Shown: positions 27,851-37,286, counted from the first letter of the stretch. The stretch is 43,692 nt of DNA from Roseateles aquatilis (GCF_002205645.1 NZ_NIOF01000024.1:1-43692); one strand, 5' to 3'. Notes: generated by a model from the sequence alone, not told the origin. Made by a program: numbers and translations.

Positions 27851-28927
27851 ATGGTCATGAACGTCCGCGGCTATGCCGCTCATTCCGTCGATTCGCCGCT
27901 GGGCCTGTTCAGCTTCTTGCGTCGCGATCCGCGTCCCACCGACGTCGTGATCGAGATCCTCTACGGCGGCGTCTGCCATTCCGACATCCACAACGTCCGC
28001 AACGATTGGGGCAACGCCAGGCATCCGATGGTGCCGGGCCACGAGATCGTCGGCCGCGTCACGCACGTCGGCGACGCGGTCGGGCGCTTCAAGGTCGGGG
28101 ACCACGTCGGCGTCGGTTGCATGGTCGACTCCTGCCAGCACTGCGCGCCCTGCGGCGCGGGCCTGGAGCAGTACTGCGAGAACGGCAACACGCTGACCTA
28201 CAACGACGTCGATCCGCACGACGGCATGACCACGTACGGCGGCTATTCCGAGACCATCGTCGTGTCCGAGAAGTTCGTCGTGAAGGTGCCCGACGGGCTG
28301 GACCTGGCCGGCGCGGCGCCGCTGCTGTGCGCCGGCATCACGACCTGGTCGCCGCTGCGGCATTGGCAGGTCGGCCCGGGCAGCAAGGTCGCGGTGGTGG
28401 GGCTGGGCGGCCTGGGGCACATGGCGCTGAAGCTGGCCAAGGCGATGGGCGCCGAGGTCACGCTGTTCAGCCGCTCGCCGGGCAAGGAGGACGACGCCCG
28501 GCGCCTGGGCGCCGACCGCGTCGTGATCTCCACCGACAAGGCGCAGATGAAGGCGGTGCGCAATACCTTCGACCTGATCGTCGACACCGTGCCCTACGTC
28601 CACGACCTGAATCCCTACGTCGCGACGCTGGGGCTGTCCGGCACGCTGGTGACGGTGGGCTACCTGGGCGGGCTGGAGGATCAGCTCAACACCGCGCCGC
28701 TGGTGCTGGGCCGCAAGGCGGTGGCCGGATCGGTGATCGGCGGCATCGCCGAGGCGCAGGAGATGCTGGACTTCTGCGGCCAGCACGGCATCACCGCCGA
28801 CATCGAGAAGATCGACATCCAGGAGATCAACGACGCCTGGGAGCGGATGCTCAAGAGCGACGTGAAGTACCGCTTCGTGATCGACCTGGCCTCGCTCAAG
28901 CGCGAGGCCGAGCACGCCGAAGGCTGA
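27851..28927 (+). CDS. Zinc-dependent NAD(P) alcohol dehydrogenase (CAD/YahK type)
   Basis: The 358-residue protein is a medium-chain dehydrogenase that should reduce aldehydes with NADPH. Catalytic zinc ligands are C42 (GGVCHSD) and the H64-E65 pair (GHEIVG). Structural zinc uses C95, C98, C101 and C109 (SCQHCAPCGAGLEQYC). The cofactor motif is VGLGGLGHMA at about 178-187. It resembles E. coli YahK and the cinnamyl alcohol dehydrogenase family. The ATG at 27851 has GAGG upstream; ATG at 27857 is an alternative. It appears to be a single-gene unit. Confidence 0.93.
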   Translation: MVMNVRGYAAHSVDSPLGLFSFLRRDPRPTDVVIEILYGGVCHSDIHNVRNDWGNARHPMVPGHEIVGRVTHVGDAVGRFKVGDHVGVGCMVDSCQHCAPCGAGLEQYCENGNTLTYNDVDPHDGMTTYGGYSETIVVSEKFVVKVPDGLDLAGAAPLLCAGITTWSPLRHWQVGPGSKVAVVGLGGLGHMALKLAKAMGAEVTLFSRSPGKEDDARRLGADRVVISTDKAQMKAVRNTFDLIVDTVPYVHDLNPYVATLGLSGTLVTVGYLGGLEDQLNTAPLVLGRKAVAGSVIGGIAEAQEMLDFCGQHGITADIEKIDIQEINDAWERMLKSDVKYRFVIDLASLKREAEHAEG

Positions 28928-29316
28928 GGCGCGTCGTCGAGCGGCGGCTGAGCGGCCGCGGCTCACGAACACCCGGCTCGACGAGGCTGGTGCGCGTGCT
29001 GACCGTGCCGACGGTGGCGGTGCCCGGCTGGTGACCGCGCGAGCCCGCGCGCGTCGCTCCCCGTCGCGGTGCCGACGCGCGTCAATCGCCCGGTGCGTGC
29101 AGGCATCGCGCGGGTCGCCGCCCGAGCGTGGGGAGTCGCCACCGTACGCGTACGGGCATTACCGCGCAGCAACATCGCGGCGCATGTCGACACAGAGAAT
29201 TCGCTCTCGACGGCCCCCGCGCGCGGTCGTCGAGGACCGGTCGCGGGACGCCACGCGAGCCCCGCGCCACGCAAGACGGAAGCGACGATGAGAACAACGA
29301 TCGTGGGACCCTGGCC
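28928..29316. promoter_or_regulatory. Region upstream of the RND operon with a 14-base palindrome
   Basis: These 389 bases hold no convincing gene. A perfect palindrome, CCGTACGCGTACGG, lies at 29142-29155, about 160 bases before the permease start. Its form and position suggest a binding site for a dimeric repressor (TetR or MarR type), but no regulator gene is nearby. Confidence 0.4.
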
Positions 29317-32300
29317 ATGCTGATGGACGTCGTGCGCGTCGCGCTGCGACGCCCCTACACCTTCCTGGTGCTGGCGCTGCTGCTGATGATCCTGGGGCCG
29401 CTGGCGGCGATGCGCACGCCGACGGACATCTTCCCGGAGATCCGCGTGCCCGTCATCGCGGTGGCATGGCAGTACACCGGCCTGCCGCCGGACCAGATGG
29501 CGGGACGGATCTCGACGCTGTTCCAGCGCTCGCTGACGACCACCGTCAACGACATCGAGCACATCGAGGCCAACACCTACCCCGGCGTCAGCGTCGTGAA
29601 GATCTTCTTCCAGCCGGGCGTCAACATCTCGGTGGCCAACGCGCAGGTCACCGCGATCGCGCAGGTGGCGGTGCGGCAGATGCCGGCCGGCACGACGCCG
29701 CCGCTGATCCTGAACTACAACGCGGCCACGGTGCCCATCCTTCAGCTGGCGCTGTCGGGCAAGGGCCTGTCGGAGCAGCAGCTCTTCGACCTGGGTTTCA
29801 ACACCATCCGCACGCCGCTGGTGACGGTGCCCGGCGCGGCCATTCCGCTGCCCTACGGCGGCAAGCAGCGGCAGGTGCAGATCGACGTCAACCCCGCCGC
29901 GCTCCAGGCGCGGGGCCTGTCGTCGCAGGACGTGGCCGCCGCGCTGGCGACGCAGAACGTGCTGACCCCGATCGGCACGCAGAAGATCGGCGAGCTGGAA
30001 TACACGCTGCAGCTCAACAGCGCGCCCTCCGCGATCGAGGAACTGGGCCGGCTGCCGGTGAAGGTCGTCAACGGCTCGACGATCTACCTGCGCGACGTCG
30101 CCGACGTGCACGACGGCAACGCGCCGCAGACCAACATCGTCCACGTGGACGGCGGGCGCTCGGTGCTGATGTCGGTGCTGAAGAATGGCGCGGCGTCGAC
30201 GCTGGCGATCGTGGACGGCGTGCGCGCCAAGCTCGCGGACCTGAAGCCGTCGCTGCCGGACGAGCTCGAGGTCAAGCCGATCAACGACCAGTCGGTCTTC
30301 GTCCGCGCGGCCATCAAGGGCGTGGCGATCGAGGGCGCGATCGCGGCGGCGCTGACCAGCGCGATGATCCTGCTGTTCCTCGGAAGCTGGCGCTCGACGG
30401 TGATCATCGCGGTGTCGATCCCGCTGTCCATCATGGGCTCGATCCTGGGGCTGGCGGCGATCGGCGAGACGCTCAACCTGATGACGCTGGGCGGCCTGGC
30501 GCTGGCGGTGGGCATCCTGGTCGACGACGCGACGGTGACCATCGAGAACATCAACTGGCACCTGGAGCACGGCAAGGGCGTCGAGGACGCGATCATGGAC
30601 GGCGCGCGCCAGATCGTGACGCCGGCCTTCGTCTCGCTGCTGTGCATCTGCATCGTGTTCATCCCGATGTTCTTCCTGGAGGGCGTGTCGCGGTTCCTGT
30701 TCGTGCCCATGGCCGAGGCGGTGATCTTCGCGATGGTGTGCTCGTTCATCCTGTCGCGCACGCTGGTGCCGACGATGGCCAAGTACCTGCTCCAGCCGCA
30801 CGCGCCGCTCACCGATGGCCACGGTCATCTGGCCGTGCCGCCGTCGCGCAATCCGCTGGTGCGCTTCCAGCGGAACTTCGAGGTCCGCTTCGAGCGCTTC
30901 CGCGAGGGCTACCGCGGCGTCCTGAGCGCCGCGCTGGGCCGCCGCCGGCCGTTCCTGATCGGCTTCGCGGCGGTGGTACTGCTGTCCTTCGGGCTGGTGC
31001 CCTTCATCGGCAGCAACTTTTTCCCGCAGGTGGACTCGGGCCAGATCCTGATGCACGCGCGGGTGCCGGTGGGCACGCGGGTCGAGGAGACCGCGGCACG
31101 CTTCGCCAGGATCGAGCAGGCGATCCGTCGCGTGATCCCGTCGTCGCAGATCGAGACGATGGTCGACAACATCGGCCTGCCGCCGTCGTCCATCAACCTG
31201 ACCTACAACAACACCGGCGTGCTGGGCACCTCCGACGGCGACTTCCAGATCGCGCTGAAGGAGGGGCATCCGCCGACGGCCGACTACGTGCGCCAGTTGC
31301 GCCTGACGCTGCCGCGCGAGTTCCCGGACACGACCTTCTCCTTCCCGCCGGCCGACATCGTCAGCCAGATCCTGAACTTCGGCGCGCCCGCGCCGATCGA
31401 CGTGCAGGTACGCGGCCGCGACATCGACGCCAACTTCGTCTACGCGCAGCAACTGCTCAAGCGCATCAAGGCGATCCCGGGCGTGGCGGACGCGCGCATC
31501 CAGCAGTCCAACAAGGCGCCGGTCTTCAATGTCGACGTCGACCGCACGCAGGCGCAACTGGTGGGCCTGACGACGCGCGACGTCGCCAACAGCCTGGTGG
31601 TGAACCTGGCCGGCAGCAGCCAGGTCGCGCCGACCTTCTGGCTGAGCCCGGTGAACGGCGTCAGCTACTCGATCGTGATGCAGACGCCGCAGTACCAACT
31701 GGATTCGCTGGCGTCGCTGGGCAACCTGCCGATCGGCAACGGCAGCGCGTCGGGCACGACCACGCTGGGCGGGCTGGCGAGCTTCCAGCGCACCACCGGC
31801 CCCGCGCTGATCAGCCAGTACGACGTGCAGACCATGGTGCAGATCCATGCGACGACGCAGGACCGCGACCTCGGCGCCGTCGCCCGCGACATCCGCCGGG
31901 CGCTGGCCGACACCGCGGCCGACGTGCCCAAGGGGTCCAACGTGCAACTGCTGGGCCAGGTGCGGACGATGGACCGCGCGTTCTCCGGCCTGCTCTTCGG
32001 GCTGCTGGGCGCGGTGGTGCTGATCTACCTGCTGATCGTCGTGAACTTCCAGTCCTGGCTGGACCCGGCGGTGATCGTGTCGGCGCTGCCGGCGGCGCTG
32101 GCGGGCATCGTGTGGATGCTCTTCGCGAGCAACACCACGCTGTCGGTGCCGGCGCTGACCGGCGCGATCATGTGCATGGGCGTGGCGACGGCCAACAGCG
32201 TGCTGGTGATCAGCTTCGCGCGGGAGCGGCTGGAGGAACTGGGCGACGCCACCGCGGCGGCGCTGGAGGCGGGCTTCGTGCGCTTCCGCCCGGTGCTGAT

Positions 32301-32562
32301 GACGGCGCTGGCGATGATCATCGGCATGCTGCCGATGGCGCTGGGCCTGGGCGAGGGCGGCGAGCAGAACGCGCCGCTGGGCCGCGCGGTGATCGGCGGC
32401 CTGATCTTCGCGACCTTCGCGACGCTGGTCTTCGTGCCGGTGGTGTTCAGCCTCGTGCACCGGCACCACCGCAAGACCGCTGCTTCCCCCGACTCCCTCG
32501 AATCGAATGCCGACGCCGTGCCGCCGCTGGCCGCGTCAGGAGATCCTTCCCATGCGAACTGA
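29317..32562 (+). CDS. RND efflux permease
   Basis: This inner-membrane proton antiporter exports hydrophobic or cationic compounds. It has 1081 residues. The first membrane helix follows MLMDVVRVALRRPYTF. The proton-relay pair D403-D404 is in GILVDDATVTIEN (helix 4). Two periplasmic loops and a second set of six helices (LLFGLLGAVVLIYLLIV onward) complete the RND layout. ATG at 29317 was chosen at the conserved start; ATG at 29323 is possible. The adaptor gene overlaps its end by 11 bases. Substrates cannot be read from sequence, but the hydrophobe/amphiphile exporter subgroup fits best. Confidence 0.94.
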   Translation: MLMDVVRVALRRPYTFLVLALLLMILGPLAAMRTPTDIFPEIRVPVIAVAWQYTGLPPDQMAGRISTLFQRSLTTTVNDIEHIEANTYPGVSVVKIFFQPGVNISVANAQVTAIAQVAVRQMPAGTTPPLILNYNAATVPILQLALSGKGLSEQQLFDLGFNTIRTPLVTVPGAAIPLPYGGKQRQVQIDVNPAALQARGLSSQDVAAALATQNVLTPIGTQKIGELEYTLQLNSAPSAIEELGRLPVKVVNGSTIYLRDVADVHDGNAPQTNIVHVDGGRSVLMSVLKNGAASTLAIVDGVRAKLADLKPSLPDELEVKPINDQSVFVRAAIKGVAIEGAIAAALTSAMILLFLGSWRSTVIIAVSIPLSIMGSILGLAAIGETLNLMTLGGLALAVGILVDDATVTIENINWHLEHGKGVEDAIMDGARQIVTPAFVSLLCICIVFIPMFFLEGVSRFLFVPMAEAVIFAMVCSFILSRTLVPTMAKYLLQPHAPLTDGHGHLAVPPSRNPLVRFQRNFEVRFERFREGYRGVLSAALGRRRPFLIGFAAVVLLSFGLVPFIGSNFFPQVDSGQILMHARVPVGTRVEETAARFARIEQAIRRVIPSSQIETMVDNIGLPPSSINLTYNNTGVLGTSDGDFQIALKEGHPPTADYVRQLRLTLPREFPDTTFSFPPADIVSQILNFGAPAPIDVQVRGRDIDANFVYAQQLLKRIKAIPGVADARIQQSNKAPVFNVDVDRTQAQLVGLTTRDVANSLVVNLAGSSQVAPTFWLSPVNGVSYSIVMQTPQYQLDSLASLGNLPIGNGSASGTTTLGGLASFQRTTGPALISQYDVQTMVQIHATTQDRDLGAVARDIRRALADTAADVPKGSNVQLLGQVRTMDRAFSGLLFGLLGAVVLIYLLIVVNFQSWLDPAVIVSALPAALAGIVWMLFASNTTLSVPALTGAIMCMGVATANSVLVISFARERLEELGDATAAALEAGFVRFRPVLMTALAMIIGMLPMALGLGEGGEQNAPLGRAVIGGLIFATFATLVFVPVVFSLVHRHHRKTAASPDSLESNADAVPPLAASGDPSHAN

Positions 32563-33769
32563 TGCCGTCGTCTCCCGTCCCCCGCGCTTCAAGCTGATCG
32601 CCACCGTCGCGGTGGTGGTGGCGCTCGCGGTGGTCGTCGTGGGCCTGCTGGCCCGTCGGTCCCGCGCCGAGCAACTGCAGGACATCGCCGCCGACCGCGG
32701 CCAGCCGACCGTGGCGCTGATCGCGCCTCGTCCGCTGACCGGCGCCGGGCTCGAACTGCCGGCGCGCATCGAGGCCTGGTCGCGCGCGCCGATCTACGCG
32801 CGTGTCAGCGGCTACCTGAAGCGCTGGAACGTCGACATCGGCGGCAAGGTCAAGGCCGGGCAATTGCTCGCCGAGATCGAGACCCCCGACCTCGACCAAC
32901 AGCTGATGCAGGCCAAGGCCGAGCTCGCGACCGCGCGCAGCAACGCGGTGCTGGCGGCCACCACGGCCAGGCGCTGGCAGGGGCTGCTGGAGTCGGACTC
33001 GGTGTCCCGGCAGGAGGTCGACGAGCGCACCGGCGACATGGCCGCCAAGCAGTCGATGGTCAACGCGCTGCAGGCCAACGTCGACCGCATCGAGGCGCTC
33101 AAGCGCTTCACGCTGCTGACGGCGCCGTTCGACGGGGTCGTCACCACGCGCAACACCGACGTGGGGGCGCTGATCAACATCGGCGGCGCGCCGGGCAGCG
33201 AGCTGTTCGTCGTCTCCGACACACGCAAGTTGCGCGTCTACGTCAACGTGCCGCAGCGGCAGGTCGCGCAGGTGCGCCCGGGCGCCAAGGCGGAGTTGAC
33301 CGTGCCGGAGCGGCCGGGCCAGCGCTTCGCGGCGACGGTGCAGTCGCTGTCGCAGGCGATCAATACCGGCACCGGCGCGATGCTGGTGCAGCTGATGGTG
33401 GACAACGACCACGACGAGCTGCTGCCCGGCGGCTTCGCGACGGTGCGCTTCGAAGGCGCGGGCGCGACGGCCGCGTCGACCGCCTCGTCGTCCACGCAGG
33501 CGGCGGGCGTGTCGCTGCCGCCGGGCGCGGTGATCATCGGCAAGGACGGCGTGCAGGTCGCCACGGTCGACGCGCAGAGCCGCGTCCGGCTGCGCAAGGT
33601 CACCATCGCGCGCGACATGGGCACGCGCATCGAGCTCGGCGCCGGCCTGACCGCCAACGACCGCGTCATCGAGAACCCGCCCGACGGGCTGGCCGAAGGC
33701 GACACGGTGCGCGTCGCTCAGCCGTCGGCATCGGCCTCGTCGGCGGCGCCGGCGAAGGGGCGCTCGTGA
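32552..33769 (+). CDS. RND membrane-fusion adaptor (HlyD/MFP)
   Basis: The 405-residue periplasmic adaptor links permease and outer-membrane channel. A hydrophobic anchor (LIATVAVVVALAVVVVGLL) follows a short basic N-terminus. The biotinyl-lipoyl half-motif is in VSGYLKRWNVDIGGKVKAG. A helical hairpin (AKAELATARSNAVLAATTARR) and second half (LLTAPFDGVVTTRNTDVG) follow, then beta-barrel and membrane-proximal domains. The ATG at 32552 has TCAGGAG upstream and overlaps the permease; its stop overlaps the outer-membrane gene (GTGA). No lipobox is present. Confidence 0.93.
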   Translation: MRTDAVVSRPPRFKLIATVAVVVALAVVVVGLLARRSRAEQLQDIAADRGQPTVALIAPRPLTGAGLELPARIEAWSRAPIYARVSGYLKRWNVDIGGKVKAGQLLAEIETPDLDQQLMQAKAELATARSNAVLAATTARRWQGLLESDSVSRQEVDERTGDMAAKQSMVNALQANVDRIEALKRFTLLTAPFDGVVTTRNTDVGALINIGGAPGSELFVVSDTRKLRVYVNVPQRQVAQVRPGAKAELTVPERPGQRFAATVQSLSQAINTGTGAMLVQLMVDNDHDELLPGGFATVRFEGAGATAASTASSSTQAAGVSLPPGAVIIGKDGVQVATVDAQSRVRLRKVTIARDMGTRIELGAGLTANDRVIENPPDGLAEGDTVRVAQPSASASSAAPAKGRS

Positions 33770-35250
33770 GCGCGCCGCTGGCCTTGCTGCGCGCCGGGCT
33801 GATCGCCGCGGCCACCGCGGCGCTGCTGGCCGGTTGTGCCCAGCCGCCGAAGACGCAGTTGCCCGACGTGCCCGCGGCCCCGGCCTTCAAGGAGGCGCGC
33901 GGTCCCTGGGTGGAGGCCGCGACCTCGGCGACGCCGATCGCGCAGGACGGCTGGTGGAAGGCCTACGGCGACCCGACGCTGGACACGCTGCAGCAGCGCC
34001 TGATCGACAACAGCCCGGACCTGGCCTCGGCCCTGGCCCGGTACCAGCAGGCGCGCGCCGCGACCGACAGCCTGCGCGCCGCGCAGTCCCCGACGCTGAA
34101 CAGCTCGGTCAATGTGCAGCGCGACCGGCAGTCGGAGTTGCGCCCCTTGCGGGTACTGGGGCCGACGTCCCCCGACTGGTACACCAGCGCGACGGCGGGC
34201 CTGGACCTGAGTTACGAGATCGACCTGTGGGGCCGCATCGGCCGTCAGGTGGCGGCGGGCGTGGCGTCGGAGCGCGCGGCGGCGGCGGACCTGGTGGCGG
34301 CGCGGCTGGCGCTGCAGGCGCAACTGGCCGACTCGATGCTGGCGCTGCGCGGGCTGGACCGCGATGCCGAGCTGCTCGCCGATGCCGAGGAGGCCTACAA
34401 GCACGCCTTCGACCTGATCAGCCGTCGCCATCAGGCCGGCATCGCGTCGGGCCTGGACCAGGCGCGCGCGGAGGGCCAGTTGGAATCGGCGCGCTCGCAG
34501 CGTCGCCAGTCGCAGGCGCAGCGCGCAGTGCTGGAGCACGCGATCGCCGCGCTGGTCGGCGCCAACGCGTCGACCTTCAGCATCGCGCCGATGCCGGTCG
34601 AGCTGGCGATGCCGATCGTGCCGACGGGGCTGCCGTCGACGCTGCTGGAGCGCCGTCCCGACATCGCCGCGGCGCGTCAGCGCGTGGTCTCCGCGACGGC
34701 CACGCTGGGCGTGGCGAAGACGGCGTTCTTTCCGTCGGTGGTGCTGGGCGGGCAGGGCGGTTTCCAGAGCAGCGACCTGGGCCGTTTCATCGAGGCACCC
34801 AACCTGTTCTGGGCGCTCGGTCCGACGCTGGCCTTCAACCTGTTCGACGGCGGCCGCCGCAAGGCGGAAGAGGCGCGCGCGCAAGCGGCACTGGACGAGG
34901 TCGCGCAGCGCTACCGAGGCACGGTGCTGTCGGCGTTCCAGCAGGTCGAGGACCAGCTCGTGCTGCTCGACCGCTACGGCGAGGCGCTGGTGGCCGAGAA
35001 CCGCTCGGTCGACGCGGCCGATCGCTCGCTCGCGCTGGCCACGAACCGCTACCGCGCCGGCGCGGCGGCCTACCTGGAGGTCGTCACCTCGCAGACCGCC
35101 GGCCTGCAGGCACGGCGCAGCGCCATCGATCTGGCGACGCGGCAGCGGCGCGCCACGGTGGCACTGGTGAAGGCCCTGGGCGGGGGATGGGAGGCGCCGG
35201 GGGAGATGAGGGCGGACGCCCCATCGAGCCCCGACGCCAAAAGACCGTAA
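33766..35250 (+). CDS. RND outer-membrane lipoprotein channel (NodT/OprM family)
   Basis: A GTG at 33766 overlaps the adaptor stop, and the protein has 494 residues. The lipobox LLAGC puts the lipidated cysteine at residue 24. Conserved features include DGWWKAYGDPTLD, the STP-like DLSYEIDLWGRIG, the GLPSTLLERRPDIAAAR repeat and FNLFDGGRR. It should form a trimeric channel-tunnel. The three genes form one operon with the order permease-adaptor-channel rather than the commoner adaptor-permease-channel. Confidence 0.94.
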   Translation: MSAPLALLRAGLIAAATAALLAGCAQPPKTQLPDVPAAPAFKEARGPWVEAATSATPIAQDGWWKAYGDPTLDTLQQRLIDNSPDLASALARYQQARAATDSLRAAQSPTLNSSVNVQRDRQSELRPLRVLGPTSPDWYTSATAGLDLSYEIDLWGRIGRQVAAGVASERAAAADLVAARLALQAQLADSMLALRGLDRDAELLADAEEAYKHAFDLISRRHQAGIASGLDQARAEGQLESARSQRRQSQAQRAVLEHAIAALVGANASTFSIAPMPVELAMPIVPTGLPSTLLERRPDIAAARQRVVSATATLGVAKTAFFPSVVLGGQGGFQSSDLGRFIEAPNLFWALGPTLAFNLFDGGRRKAEEARAQAALDEVAQRYRGTVLSAFQQVEDQLVLLDRYGEALVAENRSVDAADRSLALATNRYRAGAAAYLEVVTSQTAGLQARRSAIDLATRQRRATVALVKALGGGWEAPGEMRADAPSSPDAKRP

Positions 35251-35604
35251 CGCTGGGTCGTTAAATGTAAAACGCCTTTCCGAAATTCCTCAATCTCGGT
35301 AGGCTGCACTCCGATGTCAACCCGGCGGCGCCTGCGCGCGAGCTGGCGGCACATGGCCGCTGCCCACGGCCACCGTCCCCGCTTCGGATCCTGCTGGTCC
35401 AGGCGCGCGGCACGGATGGACAGGCAGTTGGCTTCCCCTTGAACACGTCCCGCGCCCGGTGGCAGCCGCGGCTCTGGCTGTGCCGTCGGCGGTCGCGGCG
35501 GTCAGCCCGTGTTCCGATTCCTGCAGTGGTCGATTCACCGTTCATCCGGTGGCGGGCGGAGCCTTGTCCGCGCCGGATCAATCCAACGAACTGGGAGACA
35601 TCCA
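35251..35604. other. Pectate lyase upstream region
   Basis: These 354 bases have no supported gene. The first 60 bases (around 35255-35300, with TTAAATGTAAAAC) are notably AT-richer than the neighbours and may contain the pectate lyase promoter or an activator site. No terminator for the RND operon was recognised. Confidence 0.35.
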
Positions 35605-37065
35605 ATGAGCAACGAGCATTCGCAGTCCTTCCCCCTTTCGTCCCCGGACCTGATCGCGCCCCGGCCCCGGGCCCTGCGCGCGCCCAGGCCGCCGAGGCAA
35701 GGCCTGGCCCTGGTCGCCGTGGCGTGCGGCGTCCTCGCGCCGGTCGGCACCGCGTCGGCGGTCGACTGGCCGTCCGGCTTTTCCAAGTGCGCCGACGAGG
35801 GTGGCAGCTGCAAGGTCGGCACGACGGCGCGGCCGGTGTCCTTCGGCGTCAAGGACAAATGGGTCGTCAAGACCTTGACCGGCACGGTGGCGTGCACGTC
35901 GGCCACCTTCGACGGCGCCGATCCGAATCCGGGCCTGGCCGAGAAATGCGCCGTCGGACCGGCCGGCTCGCCAGCGCCGGCGCCATCACCCGCACCAGCG
36001 CCTTCACCCGCTCCCGCACCGTCCCCCGCGCCCTCACCGGCACCGGCCGGGCACAGCGGCGGCTACGCGGGGCAGGTGACGGGCGGCGGATCGGCGACGC
36101 CGGTCACCGTCAACACGGCCGCCGAAATGCAGGCGGCGATCAATGCCTACAGCGGCACCGGCGGTCTGGTGATCCGCTACGCGGGCACCTTCGACTTCGG
36201 CACGATTCCCGACCCCTGCGCGCAATGGAAGAAGGCCGCCGGCGCGATCGTCGAGGTCAAGAACAAGAGCGACGTGACCATCGAGGGCGTCAACGGCTCG
36301 GCCGCCAACTTCGGGCTCGCGGTCAAGGGCGGCGCCTCGAACGTGATCATCCGCAACATGACGATCGGCCTGCTGCCTGGATCGATCGATGCGATCGGCA
36401 TCGAGGGGCAGGGCGGCAAGTACCCCGGCAACATCTGGATCGACCACAACACGCTGTTCAGCTCGCTCGCGGAATGCGCCGGCGCGGGCGACCTGGAGTT
36501 CGACGGCCTGATCGACAACAAGGCGGGCGCGCATCACATCACCTACTCGTACAACTACATCCACGACCACCACAAGGTCGGGCTGATCGGGTCGAGCGAC
36601 AGCGACGCCAGCGATCGCTACATCACCTTCCACCACAACTACTACCGCAACGTCGGCTCGCGTCTGCCGCTGCAGCGCGCGGGGTACACGCACCTCTACA
36701 ACAACCTCTTCTCGCAGGTCATCACCTCGGGCGCCAACATCCGCATGGGCGGCTACTCGCTGATCGAAGCCAACTACTTCGAGAACGCGCAGAACCCGGT
36801 GACCTCGCGGGACAGCTCGTCGATCGGCTACTGGGATCTGCGCAACAACAACGTGAGAAGCCCGGCCGACTTCGCCACCTACGGCATCACGTGGGTCGCG
36901 AGCGGCTCGTCACCCTCGCGCGATGCGACGGACTGGGTGACGACGGCCAACTTCCCGGTCGGCATCCCGTATGGCTATACGGCGCACGACCCGGCCTGCG
37001 TGAAGCAGAAGCTGGCGAACGTGGCGGGGGCGGGCAAGAACCTCGCGACCTTGAGCTGCAATTGA
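35605..37065 (+). CDS. Secreted pectate lyase, family PL1
   Basis: The enzyme cleaves polygalacturonate by calcium-dependent beta-elimination outside the cell. It has 486 residues. A signal peptide with a long basic N-region ends near TASA-V (about residue 52). A small cysteine-containing N-terminal domain (to about 118) and a Pro/Ala/Ser linker (about 119-148) precede the parallel beta-helix domain. Family residues visible are WIDHNTL (278-284), GLIDNKAGAHHITYSYNYIH, the HHNYY strand, and RLPLQR (353-358), whose arginines include the catalytic base. The start at 35605 has GGGAGA upstream. The gene stands alone. Found in plant-associated bacteria, it suggests plant-material use. Confidence 0.95.
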   Translation: MSNEHSQSFPLSSPDLIAPRPRALRAPRPPRQGLALVAVACGVLAPVGTASAVDWPSGFSKCADEGGSCKVGTTARPVSFGVKDKWVVKTLTGTVACTSATFDGADPNPGLAEKCAVGPAGSPAPAPSPAPAPSPAPAPSPAPSPAPAGHSGGYAGQVTGGGSATPVTVNTAAEMQAAINAYSGTGGLVIRYAGTFDFGTIPDPCAQWKKAAGAIVEVKNKSDVTIEGVNGSAANFGLAVKGGASNVIIRNMTIGLLPGSIDAIGIEGQGGKYPGNIWIDHNTLFSSLAECAGAGDLEFDGLIDNKAGAHHITYSYNYIHDHHKVGLIGSSDSDASDRYITFHHNYYRNVGSRLPLQRAGYTHLYNNLFSQVITSGANIRMGGYSLIEANYFENAQNPVTSRDSSSIGYWDLRNNNVRSPADFATYGITWVASGSSPSRDATDWVTTANFPVGIPYGYTAHDPACVKQKLANVAGAGKNLATLSCN

Positions 37066-37180
37066 TCGGCAACTGACCGGCAGCCGGGGGGGCGGGCGAC
37101 GAGGTGCCGCCCCCGGTTGATTGGGGCCGTGCGACAGGCCAGGCTGAACATGCGTGGCCTTCGGCAGGTCCCAAAACGCG

Positions 37181-37213
37181 AAACCCCGCAGAACTTGCGT
37201 TCTGCGGGGTGTC
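37181..37213 (-). terminator. Intrinsic terminator beside the tRNA fragment
   Basis: A 12-base-pair stem, ACCCCGCAGAAC / GTTCTGCGGGGT (37183-37194 / 37199-37210), has a 4-base loop. On the minus strand it is followed by TTTCGCGTTTT. It was probably the tRNA terminator before the element separated the two; it may also end the pectate lyase transcript. Confidence 0.8.
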
Positions 37214-37218
37214 TTGTT

Positions 37219-37268
37219 TGGTGGCGCTTCAGGGATTCGAACCCCTGACCTGCGGATTATGATTCCGC
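37219..37268 (-). pseudogene. Orphan 3' part of a CAU-anticodon tRNA (putative attachment site)
   Basis: The minus strand has an intact anticodon arm (GCGGA-ATCATAA-TCCGC, anticodon CAU). A T-arm (CAGGG-GTTCGAAT-CCCTG), the acceptor 3' strand AAGCGCC, A and CCA follow. The D-arm and the 5' acceptor strand (expected GGCGCTT) are absent; sequence to the right of 37268 is unrelated. A tRNA-Met (or Ile2) 3' half beside an integrase gene is the usual signature of attL/attR after integration. The complete tRNA should lie at the far end of the element, outside the window. It cannot make a functional tRNA. Confidence 0.85.
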
Positions 37269-37286
37269 GACTAATTTCATTCCCTT

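Noticed and set aside
28963-32469. A 1168-codon open frame antisense to the RND permease
   Set aside because: It is rich in His, Arg and Gln with no known motif and mirrors the GC-rich permease; such frames are usual in high-GC DNA.
35965-36055. Tandem DNA repeat in the pectate lyase gene as a mobile or minisatellite element
   Set aside because: It encodes the Pro/Ala/Ser linker in frame and is explained by protein low complexity.
37219-37268. A functional tRNA at 37219
   Set aside because: The D-arm and 5' acceptor strand are missing, so it cannot fold as a tRNA.
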